A stretch of DNA of 38,705 nucleotides from DASWHK01 sp036398215. GTDB taxonomy: Bacteria; Acidobacteriota; UBA890. The notes below the pieces were generated by a model. It was given only the letters and a program-made list of their open reading frames with translations, did no database searches and had not been told where the DNA came from. The DNA is taken from the NCBI GenBank assembly GCA_036398215.1, contig DASWHK010000043.1, forward strand, positions 1 to 38,705. The letters run 5' to 3'. Numbering within the stretch: position 1 is the stretch's first letter; the number at the start of each line of letters is the position of its first letter. Positions 1 to 8,268 of the stretch are shown here, in pieces. A program made the translations under genes and the position numbers.

Positions 1-187
1 GCAGCCCGAAGACGACCCCTACGTTCCCGTCGACGTGTTCTCCCCCGAAGGCGAGCTGATCGTTGCCGCGCTGGGCCCGGCCTCCTGGTCCACGGCCCAC
101 GGAGACCACGTCTACTTCACACGCCACGACGAGGAGAGCGACACCTGGTACGTGGTCCGCTCCCGGTTGACGCTGAACGCACGCTGA
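1..187 (+). CDS. C-terminal end of a 6-bladed beta-propeller-like protein (5' end outside window)
   Basis: The reading frame is open from base 2 and stops with TGA at 185-187, giving the last 61 residues of a protein that begins before the window. The visible part reads as one final propeller strand set: a VDVFSPEGEL segment, a G-D-H-V-Y-F turn and a closing YVVRSRL strand. The same layout (VFGADGRFL, then a GLWIDG turn, then VRVKTFHL) ends the lipoprotein encoded at 779-2044 on the other strand. That similarity is the basis for the family call. Too little is present for a function. Such proteins are usually exported lipoproteins in Acidobacteriota and Gemmatimonadota. The family is reasonably likely; the role is unknown. 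Confidence 0.5.
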   Translation, partial: QPEDDPYVPVDVFSPEGELIVAALGPASWSTAHGDHVYFTRHDEESDTWYVVRSRLTLNAR

Positions 188-312
188 CGTCGGGTGGTGA
201 TCGTGTCGACCCAGGAAGCAGACTAACGGATGCCGAGGTGGTGGCCCGGTTCACAACGGAGATGACGCCGGCACGAGATCGACCGCCGGCGCGTTGCTGC
301 TCGCCGCCGAGC

Positions 313-708
313 CTACCGCAGCCCGTGCATGGGTCGGCGCAGCGTGAGCGTGCCTTCCAGCAAGGTGCGGTCGAAGTTGATGAAGCCGTTGACCAGGTAG
401 ATCTCCTCGGGCGTGCAGTCGTACAGCAGCTTGACCTCGCGGTCGCCCTTGCGGAAGTCGGTCGTCACCATCAGCGCCACCAGGCCGTTGCGCGCGGTGC
501 CGACGAACACGTCGACGCCATGCCCGTCGCCGCTCACCGTGTCGTTCACGTAGCCGTAGTCGAGGGGATAGATGATCTCCGGAAAGCGCGGGTGCGCCGA
601 GCCGCGCGGCCGGTCCACGGTGATCCCATTGGCGTTGATCAGGGCATGCCATTCTTCCCAATCGAATCGCCCGTCTTCGACATCCTCGGGTGTCAGATGT
701 GCGGCCAT
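313..708 (-). CDS. Short inorganic-pyrophosphatase-like protein
   Basis: This is a 131-residue protein. Residues 44-53 (EIIYPLDYGY) and 61-68 (DGHGVDVF) match the signature region of family I soluble inorganic pyrophosphatases, which hydrolyse PPi to phosphate. In the classical enzymes the second block is D-G-D-P-x-D, with three Mg-binding aspartates. Here the middle Asp is His63 and the Pro is Gly64, so one metal ligand is visibly replaced. The protein is also shorter than the roughly 175-residue bacterial enzyme. Small PPase-like proteins of this size occur in several phyla with no firmly known substrate. The ATG at 706-708 is the natural start, as the family-like sequence begins soon after. 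The gene stands alone, in the same direction as the lipoprotein gene at 779-2044. The fold call is good; pyrophosphatase activity is uncertain. Confidence 0.7.
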   Translation of the reverse strand: MAAHLTPEDVEDGRFDWEEWHALINANGITVDRPRGSAHPRFPEIIYPLDYGYVNDTVSGDGHGVDVFVGTARNGLVALMVTTDFRKGDREVKLLYDCTPEEIYLVNGFINFDRTLLEGTLTLRRPMHGLR

Positions 709-778
709 GGCATGAGTCGGTCAGGAGCGGATATGGCGTCCCGTTGACCAGTGCGGTCGGGGCATCCGGGCCGGCGAA

Positions 779-2044
779 CTACGATCCTCCGCCGGGAGGC
801 TCCAGATGGAAAGTCTTGACCCGCACCACGCCGAGCTCGTCCTCGTTGAAGCCGCTGATCACCGTGGCGCCGTCGATCCAGAGGCCGTAGGGCGACATGT
901 CGTCCGGGATCTCGACCTCGCCGAGGAAGCGGCCGTCGGCGCCGAAGACGTCGATGGTGTAGATCTGCTCGAAGCATCGTTCGATCGACAGCTCGCCGGC
1001 GTAGTCCTCGAGCGGGTTCTCGCTACAGTCCGGGACGCGCTTGCTGCCGATGGTCCGCCCCACCCAGATCTCTCCGGAATGCGCGGCGCTCATCGACGTG
1101 AACGCGGGATGATGGCGCGGCATCTCGGCGCCGTCCCAGGTGAACCCCTCCTGGCGCTGCCGGTAGATGGCGACGCGATACTCACGGTTCCACTCCCACT
1201 CGTCGGGATCGACCGGCGCCGGCTGGGCGTGGTGGTGCACGACGAGCCTCGATCCGTCGGGGCGCAGGACCTCTAAACGGTAACGGTTGCTCGCACCGGC
1301 GATGATTCCCCCGTCGGGCGTCGGGTACCAGTACACGCGCGGGCTGAACGGCGTGCTCACTTCGCGGCCGTCGAACGTCATGGTGGCCCGCTCGAACTGG
1401 ATATCGGGTACCCACAGCGGCTCGCCGGCGGCACCTTCCATGCTGTAAAGCTGCACGCCGTGGCGGCTTTCGCGTGTCTCGCGGTTGAACTCCTCGATCG
1501 GGACCGAGAGCAGTCCCCCGGGTTGCGGCATCATGTTCCAGGCGCAGCAGCCGAAATCCATGATCTGCAGCGACGTGACGAAATCGCCCGCCGGGTCGAA
1601 CTCGCTCAGCCGTCGGGCCGCCATGTCGAGCACGTAGATGCGCCCCGCTGCGTCCATCGTGAGGATCATGGGGGTGGTGAACTCGCCGGGGCCCTGACCC
1701 TGCGCGCCGACGTCGAACAGAAACCGACCCGCCCGGTCGTACACCCGCACCGTGTCCGCTTGCTCGTCGAGAAGCACGATGCGCTCGTCGTTGGCGAACA
1801 TCGAGTTGATGTAGCCCAGCATGTACTCGTCGGGCCCGGCCTCCACCCCGATCGCCGACACCTCGACCAGCCGTCCCTTGCCGCCCCACACCGAGCCGGA
1901 CTCGTTGACGACGGTGGTGACGCTGCCTTCAGTGGTGACGGTACCGGCCCAGTTGGCGTCCGGGCTTCCCGCCTCTTCCTGGCCGCTGCACCCGACCGCG
2001 GTGAGCGCCAAAGCGGAAACCACGATGATCGCGCGTGTGCTCAT
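779..2044 (-). CDS. 6-bladed beta-propeller lipoprotein
   Basis: This 421-residue protein has a lipoprotein signal peptide: a basic start, a hydrophobic stretch and the lipobox LTAVGC with the acylated cysteine at residue 19. The mature part carries repeated propeller-type strands with recurring V-x-D-x-x-G-R-F-L turns, for example VYDRAGRFLFDVG near residue 103, IYVLDMAARRLSEFD near 136 and DVFGADGRFLGEV near 370. This matches the 6-bladed beta-propeller (NHL/BF3998-like) lipoproteins that are abundant in Acidobacteriota and Gemmatimonadota. It is expected to be anchored facing the periplasm or outside. No catalytic residues can be named. The opposite-strand frames inside it are shadows. The family is fairly secure; ligand and role are unknown. 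Confidence 0.75.
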   Translation of the reverse strand: MSTRAIIVVSALALTAVGCSGQEEAGSPDANWAGTVTTEGSVTTVVNESGSVWGGKGRLVEVSAIGVEAGPDEYMLGYINSMFANDERIVLLDEQADTVRVYDRAGRFLFDVGAQGQGPGEFTTPMILTMDAAGRIYVLDMAARRLSEFDPAGDFVTSLQIMDFGCCAWNMMPQPGGLLSVPIEEFNRETRESRHGVQLYSMEGAAGEPLWVPDIQFERATMTFDGREVSTPFSPRVYWYPTPDGGIIAGASNRYRLEVLRPDGSRLVVHHHAQPAPVDPDEWEWNREYRVAIYRQRQEGFTWDGAEMPRHHPAFTSMSAAHSGEIWVGRTIGSKRVPDCSENPLEDYAGELSIERCFEQIYTIDVFGADGRFLGEVEIPDDMSPYGLWIDGATVISGFNEDELGVVRVKTFHLEPPGGGS

Positions 2045-2273
2045 GCCGCAGAGCCTATGGCGAGCGTCGCCGCCGAATCAATGTGTACGGCGGGACAAAG
2101 CATCGAACGCGCAAGGGTCCCAGGTGCGCCGCTACCGGGTGGTGATTGGTGAGCCGTGAGGCGTCGGACGTTCCTGGTTGTTGCTGCCGCAGGAAGCGAT
2201 CGTCCGGTTGTGCGGATACAATCGAAAGCCTTTCGGAGGGGACGGGCTGATCGGCATCGAGGACGACAGCGGA

Positions 2274-2768
2274 ATGGGGAAGGTCCGGTGGGCTCTCGCG
2301 TTCATGTGCATCGCGCTCTCCGCGTGTACGAGTGGACCGCCGTCCGCGCCGCCGCAGCCGGTCGCCTTCAGCCATCAGAAGCACGTGGTCGAGGCGGAAA
2401 TGGCCTGCACGCTGTGTCACGTGGGGGCGGAGCGCGTCGCCGAGGCCGGCCTGCCGCCGCTCGCCGGCTGCGTGACCTGTCACCGAGCCATCATTCCGGA
2501 GCATCCTGAGGTCGCCAAGGTGCTCGAGCATTACGACAACGACCGGCCGCTACTCTGGCGACAGGTGAATGCGCTGCCGGCGTCGGCGATGGTGCACTTC
2601 AAGCACGGGCCCCACGCTCGCGCCGGCATCCAGTGCGCGACGTGCCACGGCGACGTCGCCCAGATGACGGTCGCCCGTCAGGTGGTCAACACGGCGAGGA
2701 TGCGCTGGTGCGTAGACTGTCACCGCGGCAACGACGCGAGCGTCGATTGCCTGACCTGCCACCACTAG
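2274..2768 (+). CDS. Pentaheme c-type cytochrome lipoprotein (ActA/QrcA-like)
   Basis: The protein has 164 residues from the ATG at 2274. That start gives a clean signal: MGKVRW, a hydrophobic core, then lipobox LSAC with Cys18. An upstream in-frame start at 2178 would put 32 non-signal residues in front and was not chosen. Five CxxCH haem-binding motifs are visible: CTLCH (45-49), CVTCH (66-70), CATCH (121-125), CVDCH (146-150) and CLTCH (159-163). Extra histidines (FSHQKH at 32-37, HFKHGPH at 108-114) could supply distal ligands, as in class III/c7 cytochromes. It is followed at 116 bp by the MopB-fold gene. A multihaem cytochrome heading a MopB, ferredoxin and NrfD series is the ActABCD or QrcABCD arrangement, so it probably passes electrons between that complex and periplasmic partners. 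Confidence 0.85.
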   Translation: MGKVRWALAFMCIALSACTSGPPSAPPQPVAFSHQKHVVEAEMACTLCHVGAERVAEAGLPPLAGCVTCHRAIIPEHPEVAKVLEHYDNDRPLLWRQVNALPASAMVHFKHGPHARAGIQCATCHGDVAQMTVARQVVNTARMRWCVDCHRGNDASVDCLTCHH

Positions 2769-2884
2769 CCGCGTGCAACGAAGGGCGACCGACCAGCAAC
2801 CGAACGAGCCGGACGCAGCGAAGAGGGCCGACGATCAACGAAATCACCCGGATTTGACCAGCAGCGATCCACGAGGAAACGAGC

Positions 2885-5350
2885 TTGCGACGGAGAGACT
2901 TCCTGAAGACAACGACGCTCGCCGCCGGCGTGGCGCTGATCGAGGGCTGCCGCGGCGCCGAGGAGCAGTTCCTCGTGCAGCCGGTGCGGCGGCCGCTCAG
3001 ACCGTTGCCGAGCGAGGGCGTCTGGCTGCCGAGCGTCTGCCGGCAGTGCGCCGCCGGCTGCGGGATCCGGGTTCGGGTGGTCGACGGCGACGCCAAGAAG
3101 GTCGAGGGCAACCCCGACCATCCGGTCAACCGCGGCGGCGTCTGCGCGCTGGGGCAATCGCTGCTCCAGGAGCTCTACAACCCCGACCGGATCCTGGCGC
3201 CGCAGCGGCGCACCGGCGAACGGGGGGCCGGAGAATTCCAAGGGATTTCCTGGGAAGATGGGCTGCGGGAGGTCGTCGAGGCGGTGGCGGCGACGCCGCC
3301 CGCGCGGATCGCCCTGATCGGCGCCGGCGGCGCCGGCCTGACCGGCGCGCTGGTGCGACGCCTGGCCGCGGCGCTGGGCTCGCCGCCGCCGGCCTTCGTC
3401 GAGGCGCCCGAGCTGGCCGTGGAGCGGCAGGCGGCGCAGCTTGCCCTCGGGCTCGACGACCTGCCGTACTTCGACATCGCCCGCTCGGACTACGTCCTCT
3501 CCATCGGTGCCTCGTTCCTCGATCGTTGGCGCAGCCCCGTGCATTACACGCGGGCGTTCGCCGAGATGCGCCGCGGCCGGCCTGGCCGCCGCGGCAAGCT
3601 CGTCCAGGCCGAGGCGCGCATGTCGTTGACTGCGGCGAACGCCGACGAGTGGCTTGCGGTTCGCCCCGGCGCCAAGGGCGTCCTGGCGCGGACGCTGGCC
3701 GGCCTCTTGCTGGCCGACCCTTCCGTCGATGAGCGCGCCAAGGACCGTTATCGGGCGCTGTTTCCCGCGGAGCCGCCGGGCCTCGAGGAAGGCGCCGAGG
3801 CCTGCGACGTGCCACCCGAGAGGATCCGGCGTATCGCCGCCGAGCTGGCGGCGGCGGAGGGGCGGCTGGTGATCGCGGGCGGCTCGGCGGCCGCCCACAG
3901 CAACGGGCTCTACAACGTCACCGCCGGCCTGGCGCTCAACGTCCTTCTCGGCAACCTCGGGGCGCCCGGCGGCGTGTTCGCGCCGGCCTCGTTCGGCCTC
4001 GAGCGGGGGATCGCCCCCGAGGGGATCGAAGCGGCGCCGGCCGCCGAGCTGGCGGCGCGGCTGGGCGGCGAGTCCGGCGAGCCCGTGGAGGTCCTCATCG
4101 TCGTCGACGCCGACCCGATACATCGGCTCCCGCGCGGCTGGGGGCTGCGCGAGGGGATCGCCTCCGTGGGCAAGATCGTTTCGCTGAGCAGCTTCCGCGA
4201 CGACACGACGCTCTTCGCCGACGTCGTGCTGCCGCTGAACACCGAGCTCGAGCGCTTCGACGTCTCGATTCCCGAGACCGCCGTCGGCGTCGCCGTCGCC
4301 GGCGTCGCCCAGCCGGTCGTCGAGCCGCTCGGCGACGGCCGCCACCCGGCGGACGTGCTGCTGGGGCTCGCCGCGGCGCTGGGCGAGCCGATCGCCGGGC
4401 AGTTCCCCTGGCCGAGCTTCGCAGGACTGGTCGAAGTGCGCGTCGAGGCCGAGCTCGCCGGCCTTCCCGGCGGCGAGGGAATGACGGCGGCGAGCTACAT
4501 CCGCCAGGCCGTGGCGCGCGGCGGGATCTTCGCCGAAGGACCCCCGGCCGGGGTACCCCCCGGCCCCGAGGGGGCCGCTTTCGGCGCCGAGGATATGGTG
4601 CAAACCGCCGAAGCGGCGGCCCTCGCAGACAGGCCTGCGCCCCCCGGCCCCCAGAACACAGCTTCCGGGCCCGCAGGCGCAACCGGGGGCGGCGAGGGCG
4701 CCGCCCAGGCGCCGCCGCCACCGCCCGCCGTCTTCGACGGCGCCGCGGCCGACTACCCGTTCATCCTGCTTCCGTTCGAGTCCGTCAAGATCGGCGAGGG
4801 CAGGGGAGCGAATCGTCCCTGGCTGCAGGAGCTGCCAGACCCGTTCTCGACGGTCATGTGGGACACCTGGCTGGAGATCTCGCCCGTCGACGCCCGGTCG
4901 CTGGGGGTGAGGGAGGGTGACCTCGTCCGGATGACCTCGCCGACGGGCGAGATCGAGGCCAAGGCGGTCGTCGACCCTGCCGTGCGCCCCGGGGTGATCG
5001 GCGTGCCGCTCGGCCAGGGGCACGCCGACTACGGCCGCTACGCGCGCGGCCGCGGCGCCAACCCGATGGACCTGCTCGGCAGCCTCGAGGTCGAAGGCAC
5101 CCGCTCGCCCGCCTGGGCCGCCACCCGTGTTCGTCTCGAACGGCTCGGCCCGGGGCGGCTGGCGCGCTTCGGCCGCAGCTACGAGCAACGTGGCGAGGGC
5201 GAGGCGATCCCCGTCGGCTGGGCGCCGCAGCGGGCGTGGGATCGCAACGGCACGGCGACCCCGGTGGGATCGGCGTCGCAGGATGCGCAGGATCGCGTGG
5301 GATGGGCGCCGCAGGATGCGCGGGATCGCGCCGGGGAGAAGCTCGGATAA
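2885..5350 (+). CDS. Tat-exported MopB-fold Fe-S oxidoreductase subunit (ActB1/QrcB/PsrA-like)
   Basis: The start is TTG at 2885, preceded by the Shine-Dalgarno-like GAGGAAA. It puts a twin-arginine motif (RRRDFLK) directly at the N terminus, followed by a hydrophobic segment ending in EGC22. Of 821 residues, 52-87 hold C-x2-C-x3-C-x27-C, the N-terminal [4Fe-4S] site of the molybdopterin oxidoreductase superfamily, followed by the typical VEGNPDHPVNRG. The region around SIGASFLDRWRSPVHYTRAF (about residues 200-220) resembles ActB/QrcB proteins, which keep the fold without a molybdenum cofactor; cofactor content here cannot be decided by eye. A C-terminal MopB dinucleotide-binding domain follows (about 650-760). 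Between them, at about 553-618, lies a Pro/Gly/Ala-rich linker, and the last 45 residues carry an 11-residue repeat. The stop overlaps the next start (TAATG), indicating coupling to the ferredoxin subunit. Confidence 0.85.
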   Translation: MRRRDFLKTTTLAAGVALIEGCRGAEEQFLVQPVRRPLRPLPSEGVWLPSVCRQCAAGCGIRVRVVDGDAKKVEGNPDHPVNRGGVCALGQSLLQELYNPDRILAPQRRTGERGAGEFQGISWEDGLREVVEAVAATPPARIALIGAGGAGLTGALVRRLAAALGSPPPAFVEAPELAVERQAAQLALGLDDLPYFDIARSDYVLSIGASFLDRWRSPVHYTRAFAEMRRGRPGRRGKLVQAEARMSLTAANADEWLAVRPGAKGVLARTLAGLLLADPSVDERAKDRYRALFPAEPPGLEEGAEACDVPPERIRRIAAELAAAEGRLVIAGGSAAAHSNGLYNVTAGLALNVLLGNLGAPGGVFAPASFGLERGIAPEGIEAAPAAELAARLGGESGEPVEVLIVVDADPIHRLPRGWGLREGIASVGKIVSLSSFRDDTTLFADVVLPLNTELERFDVSIPETAVGVAVAGVAQPVVEPLGDGRHPADVLLGLAAALGEPIAGQFPWPSFAGLVEVRVEAELAGLPGGEGMTAASYIRQAVARGGIFAEGPPAGVPPGPEGAAFGAEDMVQTAEAAALADRPAPPGPQNTASGPAGATGGGEGAAQAPPPPPAVFDGAAADYPFILLPFESVKIGEGRGANRPWLQELPDPFSTVMWDTWLEISPVDARSLGVREGDLVRMTSPTGEIEAKAVVDPAVRPGVIGVPLGQGHADYGRYARGRGANPMDLLGSLEVEGTRSPAWAATRVRLERLGPGRLARFGRSYEQRGEGEAIPVGWAPQRAWDRNGTATPVGSASQDAQDRVGWAPQDARDRAGEKLG
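5213..5329 (+). repeat. 33-bp in-frame repeats at the 3' end of the MopB gene
   Basis: Three copies of a 33-bp unit lie at 5213-5245, 5264-5296 and 5297-5329; the last two are in tandem. Each encodes 11 residues of the form V-G-(W/S)-A-(P/S)-Q-x-A-x-D-R. They sit in the C-terminal tail of the MopB-fold subunit, beyond the conserved domain, so they extend the tail rather than disturb the enzyme. The unit length being a multiple of three keeps the frame. Confidence 0.85.
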
Positions 5351-6093
5351 TGCGCTGGGGGATGGTCATCGACACCGACATCTGCACGGGCTGCGAGGCC
5401 TGCGTGGTGGCCTGCCACGCCGAGAACAACATCCAGACCGTCGGCGAGGAGGAGGCCGCCAACGGACGCGCCATGCACTGGCTGCGCATCGAGCGCCACT
5501 ACGAGGGCATGTTCCCCGACGTCAGGGTCCGCTTCGTGCCGGTCCTCTGCCAGCACTGCGGCGAGGCCCCCTGCGAGCCGGTGTGCCCGACCTACGCCAC
5601 CTACCACACTGACGACGGCCTCAACGCGATGGTCTACAGCCGCTGCATCGGCACCCGCTACTGCGCCAACAACTGCCCCTACACGGTGCGCTTCTTCGAC
5701 TGGCATGCCGGCGAGTGGCCGGAGCCGCTGGACCGCCAGCTCAACCCCGACGTCAGCCCGCGCCCCGCCGGCGTCATGGAGAAGTGCACCTTCTGCGTGC
5801 AACGGATCCAGGACGGTCGCGACCAGGCCGAGCAGGAGGAGCGCGAGGTGCGCGACGGCGAGATCCAGCCGGCCTGCGCCCAGTCGTGCCCGGCGCAGGC
5901 GATCGTCTTCGGGGACCTCGACGATCCCGACAGCCGGGTGGCTCGCCGCGCCCGCAGCAACCGCGCCTACCGCCTGCTCGAGGATCTGGGAACGCAGCCG
6001 GCGGTGGTCTACCTGCGCGGAGAGGACTGGGGCGGCGAGGGGGATGGGCCGGCGGGACCATCGCCGGAGGCTTCGGGCGACGATGAACCTTGA
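5350..6093 (+). CDS. Four-cluster ferredoxin subunit (ActB2/PsrB/QrcC-like)
   Basis: This 247-residue protein starts at the ATG overlapping the upstream stop. It has 15 cluster cysteines: C12, C15, C18, C22; C67, C70, C75, C79; C99, C105, C109; C146, C149; C176, C180. In the usual four-cluster PsrB/NrfC pattern the third motif is C-x2-C-x2-C-x3-C. Here it reads CIGTRYCANNC, with Thr102 in place of the second Cys. That predicts three [4Fe-4S] clusters and one [3Fe-4S] cluster, the composition reported for alternative complex III. No signal peptide is present, so it would be exported by hitch-hiking with the Tat-tagged MopB partner. It should link the MopB subunit and cytochrome to the NrfD quinone site encoded next. 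The tail from residue 232 is Gly/Pro/Ser/Asp-rich and disordered-looking. Confidence 0.88.
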   Translation: MRWGMVIDTDICTGCEACVVACHAENNIQTVGEEEAANGRAMHWLRIERHYEGMFPDVRVRFVPVLCQHCGEAPCEPVCPTYATYHTDDGLNAMVYSRCIGTRYCANNCPYTVRFFDWHAGEWPEPLDRQLNPDVSPRPAGVMEKCTFCVQRIQDGRDQAEQEEREVRDGEIQPACAQSCPAQAIVFGDLDDPDSRVARRARSNRAYRLLEDLGTQPAVVYLRGEDWGGEGDGPAGPSPEASGDDEP

Positions 6094-6125
6094 CGCGGCC
6101 GGCATGCCGGAAGGCTCGGGTGGCG

Positions 6126-7550
6126 ATGAGCGTTGACGTACCGGGTAGGCCGCCGACGGATCCTGCACCGCACCCGCTCCCGGATCCCTCCGATCCAGGC
6201 CACGAGCGAGCGCTTCTACGCCCCCTCGACGGCGTTCGTCCCGGCCTCGTCATCGGGACGCTGGTCAGCGGCGCGCTGGCGGCGCTGTTGGTCGTTTGCT
6301 GGGGCTACCAGATCCGCAACGACCTCGGCGTCACCGGCCTCGGGCGGCCGAACTTCTGGGGCCTCTACATCGCCACCTTCGTCTTCTGGATCGGCATCAG
6401 CCACGCCGGGACGCTGATCTCGGCGATCCTGCGGGTCACCGGCGCCGAGTGGCGCCGGCCGGTGACCCGCTGCGCCGAGGCGATCACCGTGTTCGCCCTC
6501 TGCATCGGCGGGCTCTTCCCGATCATCCACCTCGGGCGCCCGTGGCTCTTCTACTACATCCTGCCGCTGCCCAACGAGCGCCTCCTGTGGCCCAACTTCC
6601 GCTCGCCGCTGGTCTGGGACGTGCTGGCGATCACCACCTACCTGACCGGCAGCGTCCTGTACCTGCTGCTGCCGCTCATCCCCGACTTCGCGATCCTGCG
6701 CGACCGCGCCGGGGCCCGCCGGGCCGGCAGCCTGAAAGCCCGGCTCTACGGCGTTGCGGCCCTTGGCTGGCGCGGCACGCCCCGCCAGTGGCACGCGCTC
6801 GAGCAGGGGATCCGGGTGATGGCGGTGATCATCATCCCGGTGGCGGTCTCGGTGCACACGGCCGTGTCGTGGGACTTCGCGATGGCCCTGCAGCCGATGT
6901 GGCACAGCACGATCTTCGGCCCCTACTTCGTCGCCGGCGCGATCTACTCGGGGATCGCGATGCTGCTGGTGACGATGTTCGCGTTGCGCCACGGCCTGGG
7001 CCTGCAGCGCTACCTCGACGAGCGGGTCTTCAACAACCTCGGGCTGCTGTTTCTCGCCATGTCGATGATCTGGGCCTACTTCACCTTCGCCGAGCACCTC
7101 ACCGTCTGGTACGGCAACGAGACCGCGGAGATGGCGGTGTACGACGCCCGCGTTTCCGGCAAGTTCGCCCCGTTCTTCTGGAGCATGTTGGTGCTCAACG
7201 TCGCCGTGCCCCTCGCCGTGCTGGGGTTCCGGCGCGGCCGGCGGCCGTTGCCGGCGGCCCTGGTGGGTGTCGGGGTGATCGCCGGCATGTGGCTGGAGCG
7301 CTTCGTGATCGTCGTCGGCTCGCTGAGCTTGCCGCGCCTCGACTACACCATCGGCAGCTACACGCCGAGCTGGGTTGAGATCGGGGTGATCGCCGGCTCG
7401 TTCGGACTGTTCGGCCTGCTCTACTTTCTCTTCTTGCAGGTGGCGCCGATCGTTTCGATCTGGGAGGTCCGCGAGGGCGAGATGCGGGCTCCTCTCTCAG
7501 ACGCCGGCCGGGCGAGACCTTCGTTATCGTCGGTCGCCGAGGAGTCGTAG
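6126..7550 (+). CDS. NrfD/PsrC-family quinone-interacting membrane subunit (ActC-like)
   Basis: A 474-residue polytopic protein with about ten hydrophobic segments (for example around residues 37-60, 78-100, 118-140 and 170-192). It contains family-typical stretches such as FWGLYIATFVFWIGISHAG, FPIIHLGRPW and SVHTAVSWDFAMAL, which in PsrC/ActC/QrcD line the quinone pocket. It receives or donates electrons at the membrane for the Fe-S/cytochrome complex. The ATG at 6126 was preferred over a TTG at 6090 that overlaps the ferredoxin stop, because family proteins have a short pre-membrane N terminus. Only one NrfD gene is present. Full alternative complex III carries a second one (ActF) and a monohaem cytochrome (ActE), and neither is found nearby. 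Confidence 0.88.
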   Translation: MSVDVPGRPPTDPAPHPLPDPSDPGHERALLRPLDGVRPGLVIGTLVSGALAALLVVCWGYQIRNDLGVTGLGRPNFWGLYIATFVFWIGISHAGTLISAILRVTGAEWRRPVTRCAEAITVFALCIGGLFPIIHLGRPWLFYYILPLPNERLLWPNFRSPLVWDVLAITTYLTGSVLYLLLPLIPDFAILRDRAGARRAGSLKARLYGVAALGWRGTPRQWHALEQGIRVMAVIIIPVAVSVHTAVSWDFAMALQPMWHSTIFGPYFVAGAIYSGIAMLLVTMFALRHGLGLQRYLDERVFNNLGLLFLAMSMIWAYFTFAEHLTVWYGNETAEMAVYDARVSGKFAPFFWSMLVLNVAVPLAVLGFRRGRRPLPAALVGVGVIAGMWLERFVIVVGSLSLPRLDYTIGSYTPSWVEIGVIAGSFGLFGLLYFLFLQVAPIVSIWEVREGEMRAPLSDAGRARPSLSSVAEES

Positions 7551-7585
7551 CCGCCATGGGCACTCCACCGGAAGGACCCGCGAGC

Positions 7586-8092
7586 ATGAATGCGGAGGCT
7601 CGGTCGGCGGGAGGCGTGATCGTGCACGCGGCGTTCGCCTCGGAGCGCGACGCTCGCGCGGCGCTCGACCGGCTGGCGGCCGACGGCGTCGCCTCCGGCG
7701 ACATCGAGGTGCGCAGCTCGATTCCGCTCGGCGAGGCGTTCTTCGCCGACGCGGCCCCGCCCGTTTCCCGAATTCCGCTTTTCGCGGTCATGGGCGGCAT
7801 CGCCGGCGGCATCGCCGCCTACCTGGTGGCGACGTGGCCGCCGCCCATGGGCCTGCCGGCCGTCTCCGGGCCGCCCCTGGCGCTGATCGTCTTCGAGGGC
7901 CTCGCCGTCGGGGCGATCCTGGTCGCGGTCGCCCGGGTGCTGTGGGAGTGCGGGCTGCTGCGCCGGGGCCCGGCGGCCGGCCCGCTCGACGCGAACCTCG
8001 CCGCCGGCGCGATCGTCATCGCCGCCCGCCGCCCCGCAGGTGCCTCCCGCGACTGGACGGCGGGCGCCGTCGCCGTCGCCTCGTCTTCCTGA
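7586..8092 (+). CDS. ActD-like (DUF3341-type) membrane protein
   Basis: A 168-residue protein with a soluble N-terminal part (GGVIVHAAFASERDARAAL, then an ASGDIEVRSS segment) and two transmembrane stretches: about 62-84, and about 98-120 after the loop WPPPMGLPAVSGPPLAL. This order and the proline-rich loop between the helices fit DUF3341/ActD, the small subunit of alternative complex III that follows ActC. The ATG at 7586 has GGAAGG ten bases upstream; another ATG at 7556 in the same frame, six bases after the NrfD stop, is also possible. Conservation within the family is weak, so the call rests partly on position. It is the last gene of the CISM half; a 176-bp gap separates it from the next operon half. 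Confidence 0.65.
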   Translation: MNAEARSAGGVIVHAAFASERDARAALDRLAADGVASGDIEVRSSIPLGEAFFADAAPPVSRIPLFAVMGGIAGGIAAYLVATWPPPMGLPAVSGPPLALIVFEGLAVGAILVAVARVLWECGLLRRGPAAGPLDANLAAGAIVIAARRPAGASRDWTAGAVAVASSS

Positions 8093-8268
8093 GCCCCGCC
8101 GGCGGGTCGCGGCGAGGCCTTGCGCAGCGGTTTGGCGGGCCGGGAATCGGGCGCCGGGGCAGGCTACCGACCGTTCCCCTGTGGCGACTTTCCCGCGAAC
8201 GTGGTAGACGGAAGGGACAGAAACCGATTTTCACCCGGCTCGGACACCAGACACGAGGTAATCCCCCG

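Noticed and set aside
2211..2222. A TGCGGATACAAT extended -10-like box before the pentaheme cytochrome gene
   Set aside because: No matching -35 box at normal spacing was found, so it was not listed as a promoter.
2765..5188. An 807-codon minus-strand open frame
   Set aside because: Antisense to the MopB-fold gene, low-complexity, no recognisable motif; long antisense frames are expected at this GC content.
5213..5329. 33-bp repeats considered as a CRISPR fragment
   Set aside because: Two units are directly adjacent with no spacers, and they are in frame inside a gene.
8095..8106. CCCGCCGGCGGG palindrome after the ActD-like gene, considered as a terminator
   Set aside because: Short, no T-run follows, and such palindromes are common at this GC content.
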